A stretch of DNA of 12,665 nt from contig CAYPNT010000087.1 in assembly GCA_964412235.1 (NCBI GenBank), forward strand, positions 1-12,665, in the 5' to 3' direction. This stretch comes from JAYZQT01 sp964412235. GTDB taxonomy: Bacteria; Pseudomonadota; Alphaproteobacteria; MPNO01; UBA830. Under the pieces are notes generated by a model. The model was given only the letters and a program-made list of their open reading frames with translations, searched no databases and was not told where the DNA came from. This document shows, in pieces, positions 6,023 to 12,665 of the stretch (position 1 is its first letter; each line of letters starts with the position of its first letter). A program made the position numbers and the translations under genes.

Positions 6023-7255
6023 TTATACTCGATCACCCGGTAGTTCGACAGGTTTCAATAGTTTGATCACTAACACCCCTATCAATACCACGATGCTCAC
6101 ATGGGCAAACGAGACACCCCAGTTCATTACCGTTTCACCGCCTAAAATGTCCAGAAGCACCCCCAAAACAAGCGGCCCAATAAAACCACCGCTATAACCC
6201 AGCATACCGTGTACAGCGAGCGTCGCCCCTCGGAGCTCCGGTTCCGCCGTGCCAACCGCCCCTGCGGTTAAGGACGCGGAATCCCCATATATCATCATAT
6301 TGTAAAGTACACATACAACGGCGGCTGTCCCATAACCCGCGCCAGCCGAATAACCAACGACAGCCGCGCTCGCCAAAGACACAAGCATCACAGAAAGTAT
6401 CCAACGCCGACGCCCAAGTCGGATGGCTATTTCGTTGCCCACCACGCTGGCCACCGTTCCTGTCAGTTCCATAAACATCGCCACAACCGTAGGGATTAGA
6501 AAATCTGGTGGACCCTCTCCCTGCGCCGCGGTGAACACTAGAAACGTCACCACCCACGAACGGAGTGTGAACATTTCCCACGTATGTGCAAAATAACCGA
6601 TAGAATAAGCTATGGCGGAATTGTTTTTGAAAGCAAGGAGCAGCGGCGCTATTCCGCGATATCCGTGGTCCGAAACCTGTTGTCGCCCCGGCACTATAAT
6701 TGCCATCACTAACAACGCTAGAAAACTGCCAACTGCCGACAATTGAAATGCAGCTTGCCAATTGATGACCTCCACAATCCAACCGGCGATCACAAATGAC
6801 AACGCTCCCCCGACCCCTATGCTTGCCGCGTGGAATGCGACCGCCCGCGATTGCGCCGGACCTTCAACGAGATCTGCAAGCGCTTTCAAACCCACCATAT
6901 ATGTGCCACCCCAGCCGATCCCCGCGAGCACACGAAACATGAGGCCGTCCACAAACCCATGGGCTAGGAATGCCATCCCGAGATGTGAGCATGTCGTCAG
7001 TGCCACGGCGGAAATATATATACGCCGTGGGTCAATGCGGTCTGTCATGGGAACAATGAATGGAACAGAAATCGCGTAAGCGCCAAAAATAATACCGTTT
7101 AGGACACCCGCTTCTGTATGGCTAAGATTCCACTCTAAAAAAAACGTAGGCAATAGGGCAAAGAACGTAAATGCGCCCAGTTGAGCAAGGACCTGCGCTG
7201 CGCAAACCGCGCCAATCAGGAATACAGCAGACGGGGTGGGCGTTCCGGGGTGCAT
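6023..7255 (-). CDS. Major facilitator superfamily (MFS) transporter
   Basis: This 410-residue inner-membrane protein has the hydrophobic pattern of a 12-helix MFS carrier. The first helix spans about residues 11-40. The loop between helices 2 and 3 holds a motif-A-like MTDRIDPRR (70-78). Helix 4 contains FRVLAGIGWGGTYM, and a second cytoplasmic loop, EIAIRLGRRR (275-284), mirrors motif A in the C-terminal half, as expected after internal duplication. Length and the absence of a signal peptide fit the family. The substrate cannot be inferred; MFS_1 members of this size often move small organic acids or drugs. The start codon has only a weak upstream GAAAG. It is divergent from the dioxygenase and convergent with the SDR, so it is probably a single-gene transcript. 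Its G+C is higher than that of the cassette to its left. Confidence 0.88.
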   Translation of the reverse strand: MHPGTPTPSAVFLIGAVCAAQVLAQLGAFTFFALLPTFFLEWNLSHTEAGVLNGIIFGAYAISVPFIVPMTDRIDPRRIYISAVALTTCSHLGMAFLAHGFVDGLMFRVLAGIGWGGTYMVGLKALADLVEGPAQSRAVAFHAASIGVGGALSFVIAGWIVEVINWQAAFQLSAVGSFLALLVMAIIVPGRQQVSDHGYRGIAPLLLAFKNNSAIAYSIGYFAHTWEMFTLRSWVVTFLVFTAAQGEGPPDFLIPTVVAMFMELTGTVASVVGNEIAIRLGRRRWILSVMLVSLASAAVVGYSAGAGYGTAAVVCVLYNMMIYGDSASLTAGAVGTAEPELRGATLAVHGMLGYSGGFIGPLVLGVLLDILGGETVMNWGVSFAHVSIVVLIGVLVIKLLKPVELPGDRV

Positions 7256-8022
7256 TATAAACTTTCATGCTTAAGCGGGGCGTTCTCACAGATTGAGGCT
7301 AGAGAAAAACTACACAGAACGCGAACTTTTATCATGCCCGGCAAAACGAAAGGGGTCACAAGAGATGAACGGGAACCATACTGCTTTCTTTACTCAAAAT
7401 TCGACGTTGAATTTAGCGGAAATGCCCTAAACTTTTCCGTGCGTGATCTTTCATCCGACGCGGCGGATATAGAACTGGAACATCGTGTTGGGCGCACAAG
7501 TTTAAAGTTAGGTTATTATTGGCCCATGTCTATCCTGTCCGGCGTTGCGCACTACGATACAATTTGGGGGTACGGTAAAAAGGCCTCTTACCTGATGGAG
7601 CGTAAACAAATTGGATTAAAGCCCAGATGTAGGCAGGTGAATGTCGTTGCGAACATGACCTTATGGCTCTGCGGAAGAGCACCTTGGTCTGACAATGCAC
7701 ATTGTGAAGAACACCAACCATGTTGCAGGTAAAACGCAGAGTGGGGTGCGAGTCGACTATACGTTGCGTTAGTAAATATCCCTTAATGCTGTTGGTTAAT
7801 GTTTCTATATTTACACACCTAATAGTGTCGCAAGGCCCGAGCGCCAGCGCTTTAAGGTAAAATCTCCAAACACACCTCGCAACCCATCGAAAAGAGTGAC
7901 GCCACAGCCACCTACATCCGCAACCCACGGACCAAAACTCTAACGACCCGGCGTTTAACTCCAAAATTGACGTTGTGGATGATTTCCTTGAAAATACCAG
8001 ATGGTTTAGTGGAGACGTTTTT
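7256..8022. other. Divergent intergenic region between MFS and dioxygenase genes
   Basis: About 770 bp separate two divergent start codons, far more than promoters need. The left half holds one doubtful + strand ORF, described separately. The right half (about 7733-8022) shows no coding signal that I trust. It contains two copies of CGCAACCCA (near 7880 and 7920) and an AGCGC/GCGCT dyad near 7840. Promoters for both flanking genes should lie here, but I could not fix convincing -35/-10 pairs. The region may contain gene debris. Confidence 0.4.
7334..7732 (+). pseudogene. Doubtful hypothetical ORF, possibly a gene remnant
   Basis: A + frame of 132 codons starts at ATG 7334 and does not overlap the MFS coding region. 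Its first ~95 residues look protein-like: mixed acidic, aromatic and beta-prone stretches such as KFDVEFSGNALNF and GYYWPMSILSGVAHYDTIWG. The last ~35 residues become Cys/Trp/His-rich and unconvincing, as if the original frame had been lost near 7625. There is no clear Shine-Dalgarno, and I do not recognise a family. It may be a small unknown protein, the remains of a larger gene, or chance. Opposing long frames here are rich in Trp, Cys and Arg and are less credible. Confidence 0.25.
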
Positions 8023-8853
8023 ATGGTTTTAAGTAGGTCCGAAGTCAGCCAATTTGAGCTTGACGGTTATGTCTCGCCGATACCTGTGTTGAGCGTTGCA
8101 GAAGCCAATGACCTCCGGCAAAAGTTAGAGGAGGTGGAGGCGGCGCAGAATGGCGCACTTTACCCATGGCAGCGCAGTAAGTCCTTCCTGCTATTCAAAT
8201 GGCTAAATGATTTGGTTCGCAATCCGCGTATATTAGACCCTGTTGCGCAGTTGATCGGCCCAGACATCCTGCTTTGGAATACGATTTTCTGGATTAAAGA
8301 TGCGGGTGCCAAAAACTTCGTTTCCTGGCATCAGGATACCAAGTATTGGGGCCTCTCCAGTGACAAAGTAGTTACCGCTTGGCTTGCACTGTCAAAGGCT
8401 AGTGTTGAGGCGGGCTGCATGAAAGTCATGCCCGGCACCCATCGGGGTGAAGTGCTGTCGCACGAGGATCGCTACCATGCGGACAATATGCTGACCCGGG
8501 GCCAAGAAATTAGCATCGATCTGGACGAAACCAAAGCGGTGTTCATGCCGCTTGCGGTGGGAGAGATGTCGATCCACAATTATCGTTTGGCCCATGCCTC
8601 CGGACCCAATTGTTCTGGCGATCGGCGGATAGGCATATCCATTCACTTCATGCCGCCCGATACGCAACAGATTATCGGTAACTGGGACTGCGCAATGTTG
8701 GTACGGGGTAGCGACCAATATGGTCACTTTGAAACCGCGCCGGTCCCTGCCTGCGATTTCGATCCGCCGGCGGTTTCTTTTCACAAAAAGGCGGCCAAGG
8801 CGACAAATGAAGTGCTCTATGCTGGTGCGGCGATCAACGACGGAAAACTCTAG
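8023..8853 (+). CDS. Phytanoyl-CoA dioxygenase (PhyH) family Fe(II)/2-oxoglutarate oxygenase
   Basis: This 276-residue enzyme belongs to the PhyH branch of Fe(II)/2-oxoglutarate-dependent dioxygenases, which hydroxylate unactivated carbons in the cytoplasm. The N-terminus, SEVSQFELDGYV, is the common PhyH opening. The iron site is H103-x-D105 in SWHQDTKYWGL, plus H191 in YRLAHASGPN. The arginine in GDRRIGISIHF (201 or 202) should bind the 2-oxoglutarate carboxylate. All ligands are present, so it is probably active. Bacterial PhyH proteins act on very diverse substrates, so none is assigned. I chose ATG 8023 because GGAGA lies 7 nt upstream and the family begins there. An in-frame GTG at 7975 would add 16 residues lacking support. 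It is divergent from an MFS transporter, which may move its substrate or product. Its G+C is high compared with the central cassette. Confidence 0.9.
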   Translation: MVLSRSEVSQFELDGYVSPIPVLSVAEANDLRQKLEEVEAAQNGALYPWQRSKSFLLFKWLNDLVRNPRILDPVAQLIGPDILLWNTIFWIKDAGAKNFVSWHQDTKYWGLSSDKVVTAWLALSKASVEAGCMKVMPGTHRGEVLSHEDRYHADNMLTRGQEISIDLDETKAVFMPLAVGEMSIHNYRLAHASGPNCSGDRRIGISIHFMPPDTQQIIGNWDCAMLVRGSDQYGHFETAPVPACDFDPPAVSFHKKAAKATNEVLYAGAAINDGKL

Positions 8854-9115
8854 GTCCACTTTTAGCCAAATTAAGGTGATTACGTTAAACAGGAAAAACA
8901 GCATTTTGAGAAGTTCAAGCAAGCGGTGATGACAAAGACCGCAGCCACCGTTAGTTACACTTCGATTTTGCCAGGAATTTAGACGTTCGAAATTCGCTGT
9001 CGTCGTCCTGGCTAGATTCATGGACTATACTGCACAAAGTAAAACCGCCGTGCCCAGCTGACCCATAACACACTCTCTCTGGGCCTCCATCCGAAAGACA
9101 ACCGGGAGATCACAG

Positions 9116-9799
9116 ATGCTGAAATATTATTACAACACAGGACCGAACCCGACGAAGGTCACCCTGTTTCTCGAAGAAGCCGGGCTTGAATACGATCCGA
9201 TCCCGCTGGAAACCCGCAAGGGAGAACAGTTCGCGCCGGAATATCTTGCGATAAACCCAAATGCCAAGGCGCCGAGCATTGTCGACGACGACGTTACTGT
9301 GTTCGATAGCAACGCGATCCTGCTTTATCTAGCGGAAAAAACCCGCAAATTCCTGCCGCTGGACACGGCGGCAGACCGCGGCCAGCTACTATCCTGGCTG
9401 ATGTTCGTGGCATCCGGCGTCGGGCCATATTCCGGCCAGGCAGTGCATTTTCAGCGCTTTGCGCCGGAGGAAGTGGCCTACGCCATCAAGCGCTACAGGT
9501 TCGAAGCGCAGCGCCATTTCAACATTCTGGAGGACCGACTGGCGGACAATCGCTATGTATTGGGCGACAGCTATACGATCGTCGATATGGCGGTCTGGGG
9601 CTGGGCACATCTGATGACTGGCGTGCTGGGCAACCAGGCATGGGACGGTCTACCTCATCTGAAGCGTTTGACCGACGAAATCAGCAACCGACCCGCCGGT
9701 ATCAAAGCAGTCGAGCTAAAGAACCGACATCAGTTCAAAATGGAAATGGATGAAGAGGCTACCCGGTACATGTTTCCGTCGATTGGCGGCGAGGCCTAA
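9116..9799 (+). CDS. Glutathione S-transferase family protein, nu-class (YfcG/YghU)-like
   Basis: This 227-residue cytosolic GST has an N-terminal thioredoxin fold followed by an all-helical domain. The start, YYYNTGPNPTKVTLFLEE, resembles E. coli YfcG (TPNGHKITLFLEE), including the Pro-Asn of its active site, although the YfcG threonine is shifted or replaced here. The cis-proline is P53 in KAPSIVDDD. The glutathione gamma-glutamyl site is D64-S65 in FDSNAILLYLAEK, with Asp in place of the usual Glu. The N-capping box of the core helix is YTIVDMAVWGW (153-163). YfcG-type enzymes reduce disulfides with glutathione; that role is likely but unproven here. GGGAGA precedes the ATG at good spacing. 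It lies 262 bp after the dioxygenase, probably in its own transcript. A hairpin overlaps its stop codon. Confidence 0.9.
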   Translation: MLKYYYNTGPNPTKVTLFLEEAGLEYDPIPLETRKGEQFAPEYLAINPNAKAPSIVDDDVTVFDSNAILLYLAEKTRKFLPLDTAADRGQLLSWLMFVASGVGPYSGQAVHFQRFAPEEVAYAIKRYRFEAQRHFNILEDRLADNRYVLGDSYTIVDMAVWGWAHLMTGVLGNQAWDGLPHLKRLTDEISNRPAGIKAVELKNRHQFKMEMDEEATRYMFPSIGGEA

Positions 9800-9817
9800 C
9801 AGGCGCCTCCCGCCAAT
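9782..9817 (+). terminator. Stem-loop overlapping the GST stop codon
   Basis: ATTGGCGG (9782-9789) pairs with CCGCCAAT (9810-9817). After one bulged C, GAGGC (9791-9795) pairs with GCCTC (9805-9809), leaving a 9-nt loop that contains the TAA stop. The 13-bp stem is strong, but A-rich rather than T-rich DNA follows it, so it does not look like a standard intrinsic terminator. It could stabilise the 3' end or assist Rho-dependent ending. Confidence 0.4.
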
Positions 9818-10155
9818 TCCCTAAAATAAAAACCCCTCCCGATCGGACAATCATATCGGAACCAATTTTCGACCTAGTAGTCGCAGCAGCCTGCTGGATT
9901 GTAGGACGTGGGACTCTTGAGTGAACAGCCCCACCAAAACCTTGCCACTACATCAAACCAAAAACGAATTACATCATACGCTTGGCTTCCTCGCGCTCCT
10001 GGGCTCTCTGCTGTGCTGCCACGCCTAGCGCTTATTGGCCTCCATTTGCGGTCTATATAACGCCGTCCGTTGGGCCTGTTGCTGTTGGAACGCTTGTGTA
10101 TAAACCTCTATTCACCGCTTTGGTTCGGAGGTATTTGCGGCAGCTGTAATTTCTA
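9818..10155. other. Intergenic stretch with hairpins and a possible eroded minus-strand gene
   Basis: No intact gene is evident. Small dyads occur at 9884-9896 (CAGCAG/CTGCTG) and 9908-9934 (GTGGG/CCCAC). On the minus strand, between about 10100 and 9975, two short frames read like consecutive pieces of one Gln/Ala/Arg-rich helical C-terminus: AFQQQQAQRTALYRPQMEAN ending in a stop, then GVAAQQRAQEREEAKRMM ending at TAA in the next frame. A frameshifted relic is possible, but the pieces are short. Confidence 0.25.
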
Positions 10156-10818
10156 CTATTCCTTGGCGTCAACCAGCGAAGCCTTTCGTAAATAAGGAAG
10201 AATAGTTTGAAATTCTCCATATTTTGCAGTCGCTGCCTCATCGCTGACGGAAGTAGGAATAATGATGTCATCCCCTACCTCCCAATTCACAGGAGTTGCC
10301 ACAGTGTGCTCACTAGAAATTTGTAAAGCGTCGAGGGCACGAAGGACTTCTGCAAAATTCCTTCCCACAGTCATGGGGTAAGTAATTGACAGCTTGAGTT
10401 GTTTATCCGGTCCAATGATGAAAACAGAGCGCACTGTTGCACTATCATTGGGCCTCCGCCCATCTGGGAGATACGCCTCAGCAGGAAGCATGTCGAATGC
10501 TTTGGATACGGCCAAACCGTCGTCAGCGATTATCGGAAATTCAGGTTTTTTGCCTCCCACACTCTCAATGTCTTGTTTCCAAAGTTTATGATCTTCGGCA
10601 CTATCCACGGACACGCCTATCACTTTGGTATGACGTTTTTCCCATTCATCTGCTAAATTTGCCACTTCGCCAAACTCAGTCGTGCAAACAGGTGTGAAGT
10701 CCTTGGGATGAGAAAACAGGATTGTCCAATTTTCCCCGATCCAGTCATGAAGAGAAAATGTCCCCTGATCTGTATTAACAGTCAGGTTTGGTACAGTATC
10801 ATTTATTCGAAGTGCCAT
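10156..10818 (-). CDS. 1-Cys peroxiredoxin, Prx6 subfamily
   Basis: This 220-residue cytosolic peroxidase reduces hydrogen peroxide and organic hydroperoxides. The active site is HPKDFTPVCTTEF, giving the PxxxTxxC signature with peroxidatic C45, T42 and P38. R130 in VRSVFIIGPD completes the catalytic set. No other cysteine exists in the protein, which is the 1-Cys mechanism: an external thiol must resolve the sulfenic acid. The long C-terminal domain (YPMTVGRNF, VATPVNWEVGDD) is typical of the Prx6 group. I chose this start because GGGAGGAAC lies just upstream on the minus strand and the family begins at MALRINDTVP. An upstream in-frame ATG at 10863 would add 15 residues. It lies 128 bp downstream of the adhesin gene on the same strand, with a stem-loop between them, so it is probably transcribed separately. 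The GST nearby could supply glutathione-dependent recycling; that is inference. Confidence 0.93.
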   Translation of the reverse strand: MALRINDTVPNLTVNTDQGTFSLHDWIGENWTILFSHPKDFTPVCTTEFGEVANLADEWEKRHTKVIGVSVDSAEDHKLWKQDIESVGGKKPEFPIIADDGLAVSKAFDMLPAEAYLPDGRRPNDSATVRSVFIIGPDKQLKLSITYPMTVGRNFAEVLRALDALQISSEHTVATPVNWEVGDDIIIPTSVSDEAATAKYGEFQTILPYLRKASLVDAKE

Positions 10819-10905
10819 TAGTTCCTCCCTTATTAATGCTTTGGACGGTATGTCCAGGGGCATAAGCTGAGTTTTAATCCCTGATCACCGAGACCATAAA
10901 AGTTG

Positions 10906-10939
10906 CCCTAAGGCCTCAGAACCAGTCCTAGGGTTTTTT
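10906..10939 (+). terminator. Intrinsic-terminator-like stem-loop with T-tract
   Basis: CCCTAAGG (10906-10913) pairs with CCTAGGG (10927-10933) with one bulged A and a 13-nt loop, followed by six T at 10934-10939. This is a plausible intrinsic terminator for transcription on the + strand. On the minus strand only a short TTTT follows a few bases after the stem, so it might also end the adhesin transcript weakly. No + strand gene is close enough to need it. Confidence 0.5.
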
Positions 10940-10945
10940 ATATAT

Positions 10946-12307
10946 TTAACCCGCGGGTTTGAGATTTTTAGAAATCCTATGGCCGCCCTTTACAGCCAAC
11001 ACCTTTGGGCTTCCCAACAATATAGCAATCTGTTCCATCTTCGCCTCAAGGGCCACAAGTTCCTGGCTCCTTTCCCGCTTCAGCGCGTCCAGTTTGGCAT
11101 GTATCTTCAGATTTTCCCGACGGAGCTGATCGATGACTTGAGCTCGATTATCGTTACCTCGTTGGTTCTTCCATTCAAGTTCGGCGAGACGGTTGCTCAA
11201 ACCCCAATCACGCCGGGATACTTCGGTCCGCGTTTTCGGTGCACCAAAATTGAATGTCAAACCGACCTTAAAGGTATAGGTGGGGTCATCGGCATTTAGA
11301 AACGAGGTTCCTGCATTGATTGAGGCATTACTGATAAATCTGGGTAAGTGTTTGGACAAACCAATACTTGAGAAGTCCGCCGCACAGCCAAAACCTACCG
11401 CCGAAGCCTGACCACGATGCCCCATACCGACACCACACGCATGTGTGCCTTTCCCTCCGTTCGTGGGCAGGGAGGACAGAGCAGCAGTGAGCGCAACGGA
11501 TTGATTATCATATTTGTGCATGTCACTGCGGAGGTTGTCGACATAACGTTTGTTTGCGGCATGCGTGGGAGATGTCGGATCTGCGACCGTCAAAGCACCA
11601 GTCACCTCTAAGCCACCATTTATTTTTACATTATTGGTGTTGAAGTCTCCGTAAATCAGAGGGGCGGTGGTAGTTGAGTTATCGATGTAGAGTTTGTTTG
11701 AGCCGGTCTCATTATATCCCGCAGTATAACCAATGAAGACATTACCAGAACCTGTGATGTTACTATCACCGGCCGACAGACCAATGGCGGTGTTATTAGA
11801 CCCCGTCGTGTTGTTACTTAAGGCCTCGGTTCCGACGGCTGTGTTACGTTCACCGGTTGTATTTGCATACAACGCGTTGTATCCCGATGCGGTATTATCC
11901 TCGCCCGTCGTATTAAATTCCAGTGCTTGCATCCCTGTAGCGGTGTTATACGAACCCGTGGTATTTTTTGCCAACGCATCAAATCCACTCCCGACGTTAT
12001 AATTGCCGGTTGTATTTGTACCCAACGCGTTATTGCCTGTAGCGCTGTTATAGGAACCCGTTGTGTTTGCCCCCAATGCATTTACACCCGTCGCGTTGTT
12101 AGAAGAACCCGAGGTGGTTGCCGTAAGCGCGTTGTATCCAACGGCGGTGTTATAGTCTCCCGTGGTACGGCTATCCAGCGCGTTGGTGCCATACTTGGTT
12201 TCCCAAGTCTGGGCGCTCGCTTGGCCTCCAAAAACGGATCCTAAAAGAAATAAAATAATGACTACTAGACCACGCCCACTAAACTGATTGCTCTGGCTGC
12301 AATGCAT
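10946..12307 (-). CDS. YadA-like trimeric autotransporter adhesin with 17-residue head repeats and C-terminal coiled coil
   Basis: This 453-residue surface protein starts with a signal peptide (about 1-32, cleavage after ASA, then QTW). Residues 40-192 are nine exact 17-residue repeats of the form GxxALxxNTTGxxNTAx, the beta-roll head type of trimeric adhesins. A linker (NNVKINGGLEVTGALTV) leads to THAANKRYVDNLRSDM, a neck/stalk entry. Residues ~270-355 fit the YadA membrane-anchor barrel, ending in KVGLTFNFG. Oddly, a further ~98 residues follow, with a charged heptad-like coiled coil (SNRLAELEWK, QLRRENLKIHAKLDALKRER), whereas YadA proteins normally end at the last barrel strand. Two cysteines, C291 and C307, lie in the barrel region. 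I chose ATG 12307 because it directly precedes the signal peptide and has GAGG 7 nt upstream. The frame stays open to a TTG at 12469. The likely role is surface attachment; the ligand is unknown. Confidence 0.85.
   Translation of the reverse strand: MHCSQSNQFSGRGLVVIILFLLGSVFGGQASAQTWETKYGTNALDSRTTGDYNTAVGYNALTATTSGSSNNATGVNALGANTTGSYNSATGNNALGTNTTGNYNVGSGFDALAKNTTGSYNTATGMQALEFNTTGEDNTASGYNALYANTTGERNTAVGTEALSNNTTGSNNTAIGLSAGDSNITGSGNVFIGYTAGYNETGSNKLYIDNSTTTAPLIYGDFNTNNVKINGGLEVTGALTVADPTSPTHAANKRYVDNLRSDMHKYDNQSVALTAALSSLPTNGGKGTHACGVGMGHRGQASAVGFGCAADFSSIGLSKHLPRFISNASINAGTSFLNADDPTYTFKVGLTFNFGAPKTRTEVSRRDWGLSNRLAELEWKNQRGNDNRAQVIDQLRRENLKIHAKLDALKRERSQELVALEAKMEQIAILLGSPKVLAVKGGHRISKNLKPAG
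11732..12190 (-). repeat. Nine tandem 51-bp coding repeats in the adhesin head
   Basis: Nine units of exactly 17 codons, with no insertions between them, encode GxxALxxNTTGxxNTAx. The last unit (GLSAGDSNITGSGNVFI) is the most divergent, and a shortened tenth unit follows. Third-codon and variable positions differ between units, so the array is old rather than recently expanded. The period suits unit gain or loss by recombination, which would change head length. Confidence 0.85.
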
Positions 12308-12440
12308 AATACGACCTCTGGTTTTCGGGTTTGTGTTTCTATGGAAATAAGTTTGCCCGAAAGTAGAAGCCTTGGGAACACCGCCCCATTTTCCTTGATA
12401 GAGTAGCGTTGGTGTTTTTGGCAAAGGGGTCTGGATCATT

Positions 12441-12488
12441 TTAATGCCGAGTTGGCGTAAACGTATCAATTACTGAATTCAGCAGTAA
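12441..12488 (-). promoter_or_regulatory. Possible adhesin promoter with adjacent dyad
   Basis: Reading the minus strand, TTGATA (12469-12464) stands 17 bp before CATTAA (12446-12441), a fair -35 with a poor -10. Immediately upstream is the dyad TTACTG (12470-12475) and CAGTAA (12483-12488), a possible regulator site. A start here would give a leader of roughly 125-130 nt to the preferred ATG. The support is modest. Confidence 0.25.
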
Positions 12489-12582
12489 GTAAAGTAGAGG
12501 CGACAAGGGAACGATAAAAGAACAAAAGTGACTACCCTTTAAAGTAATTTATCCAATAACACCCCGTAACCCATTGAAAAAT

Positions 12583-12659
<77 letters not shown>

Positions 12660-12665
12660 ATTATC

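Noticed and set aside
6192..6782. Second minus-strand frame inside the MFS gene
   Set aside because: It is a Gly/Trp/Cys-rich shifted reading of the transporter and a shadow of its codon bias.
7530..7964. Minus-strand frame in the MFS/dioxygenase gap
   Set aside because: It is rich in Trp, Cys and Arg with no domain-like pattern or ribosome site, so it is probably chance.
8392..9021. Minus-strand frame opposite the dioxygenase
   Set aside because: It is antisense to conserved iron-site codons, and its His/Arg-rich composition is typical of a shadow.
9026..9031. TATACT as a -10 box for the GST gene
   Set aside because: No acceptable -35 lies 16-18 bp upstream, so the match alone is too weak.
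10053..10271. Minus-strand frame overlapping the peroxiredoxin 3' end
   Set aside because: It overlaps the conserved C-terminus in another frame and has no family features.
10948..10959. Palindrome AACCCGCGGGTT at the adhesin stop codon
   Set aside because: It is a perfect 12-bp palindrome, but it has no loop for a hairpin and lies within the last codons, so no function can be argued.
11733..12244. Frames opposite the adhesin repeats that look repetitive
   Set aside because: The apparent repeats only mirror the 51-bp period of the real gene.

Overview
The window looks like chromosomal DNA of a Gram-negative bacterium, probably a proteobacterium. The signs are an outer-membrane YadA-type adhesin with a signal peptide, a nu-type GST, a 1-Cys peroxiredoxin, and a tRNA-Arg gene that encodes its own CCA. 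Base composition is mixed, from roughly 38-40% G+C in lines of the central cassette to nearly 60% around the dioxygenase and GST. I cannot name the genus. No transposase, integrase or CRISPR array is visible.

Left part (1-2356, + strand). An AT-rich leader is followed by a single-cysteine member of the Asp/Glu racemase superfamily that most resembles arylmalonate decarboxylase. After a leader with nested inverted repeats comes a metal-dependent amidohydrolase very like gamma-resorcylate decarboxylase. Both families act on (aryl) carboxylates by C-C cleavage or isomerisation, so this may be a small carboxylic-acid catabolic unit.

Central cassette (2387-5841, + strand). This is the most interesting part. 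Four tightly packed genes encode a GT2 glycosyltransferase, a nucleosidase of the MTA/SAH type, a radical-SAM protein of the spore-photoproduct-lyase family, and a short-chain dehydrogenase. The junctions are 1 bp, a GTGA stop/start overlap, and about 20 bp (or a 13-bp overlap). The nucleosidase keeps the catalytic residues of MTAN, an enzyme that can remove 5'-deoxyadenosine, the by-product of radical-SAM chemistry. This suggests an enzymatic unit that builds or modifies a glycosylated molecule. I know of no characterised function for such a set.

Right part (5842-12665). An MFS transporter (-) converges with the cassette and diverges from a phytanoyl-CoA-type dioxygenase (+). Between those two lies about 770 bp with one doubtful ORF. 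A GST gene (+) follows, then a 356-bp stretch with hairpins and a possible eroded minus-strand gene. The last three genes are on the minus strand: a 1-Cys peroxiredoxin, a YadA-like trimeric adhesin with nine exact-period 17-residue repeats and an unusual coiled-coil tail after its barrel, and tRNA-Arg(TCT) at the window edge.
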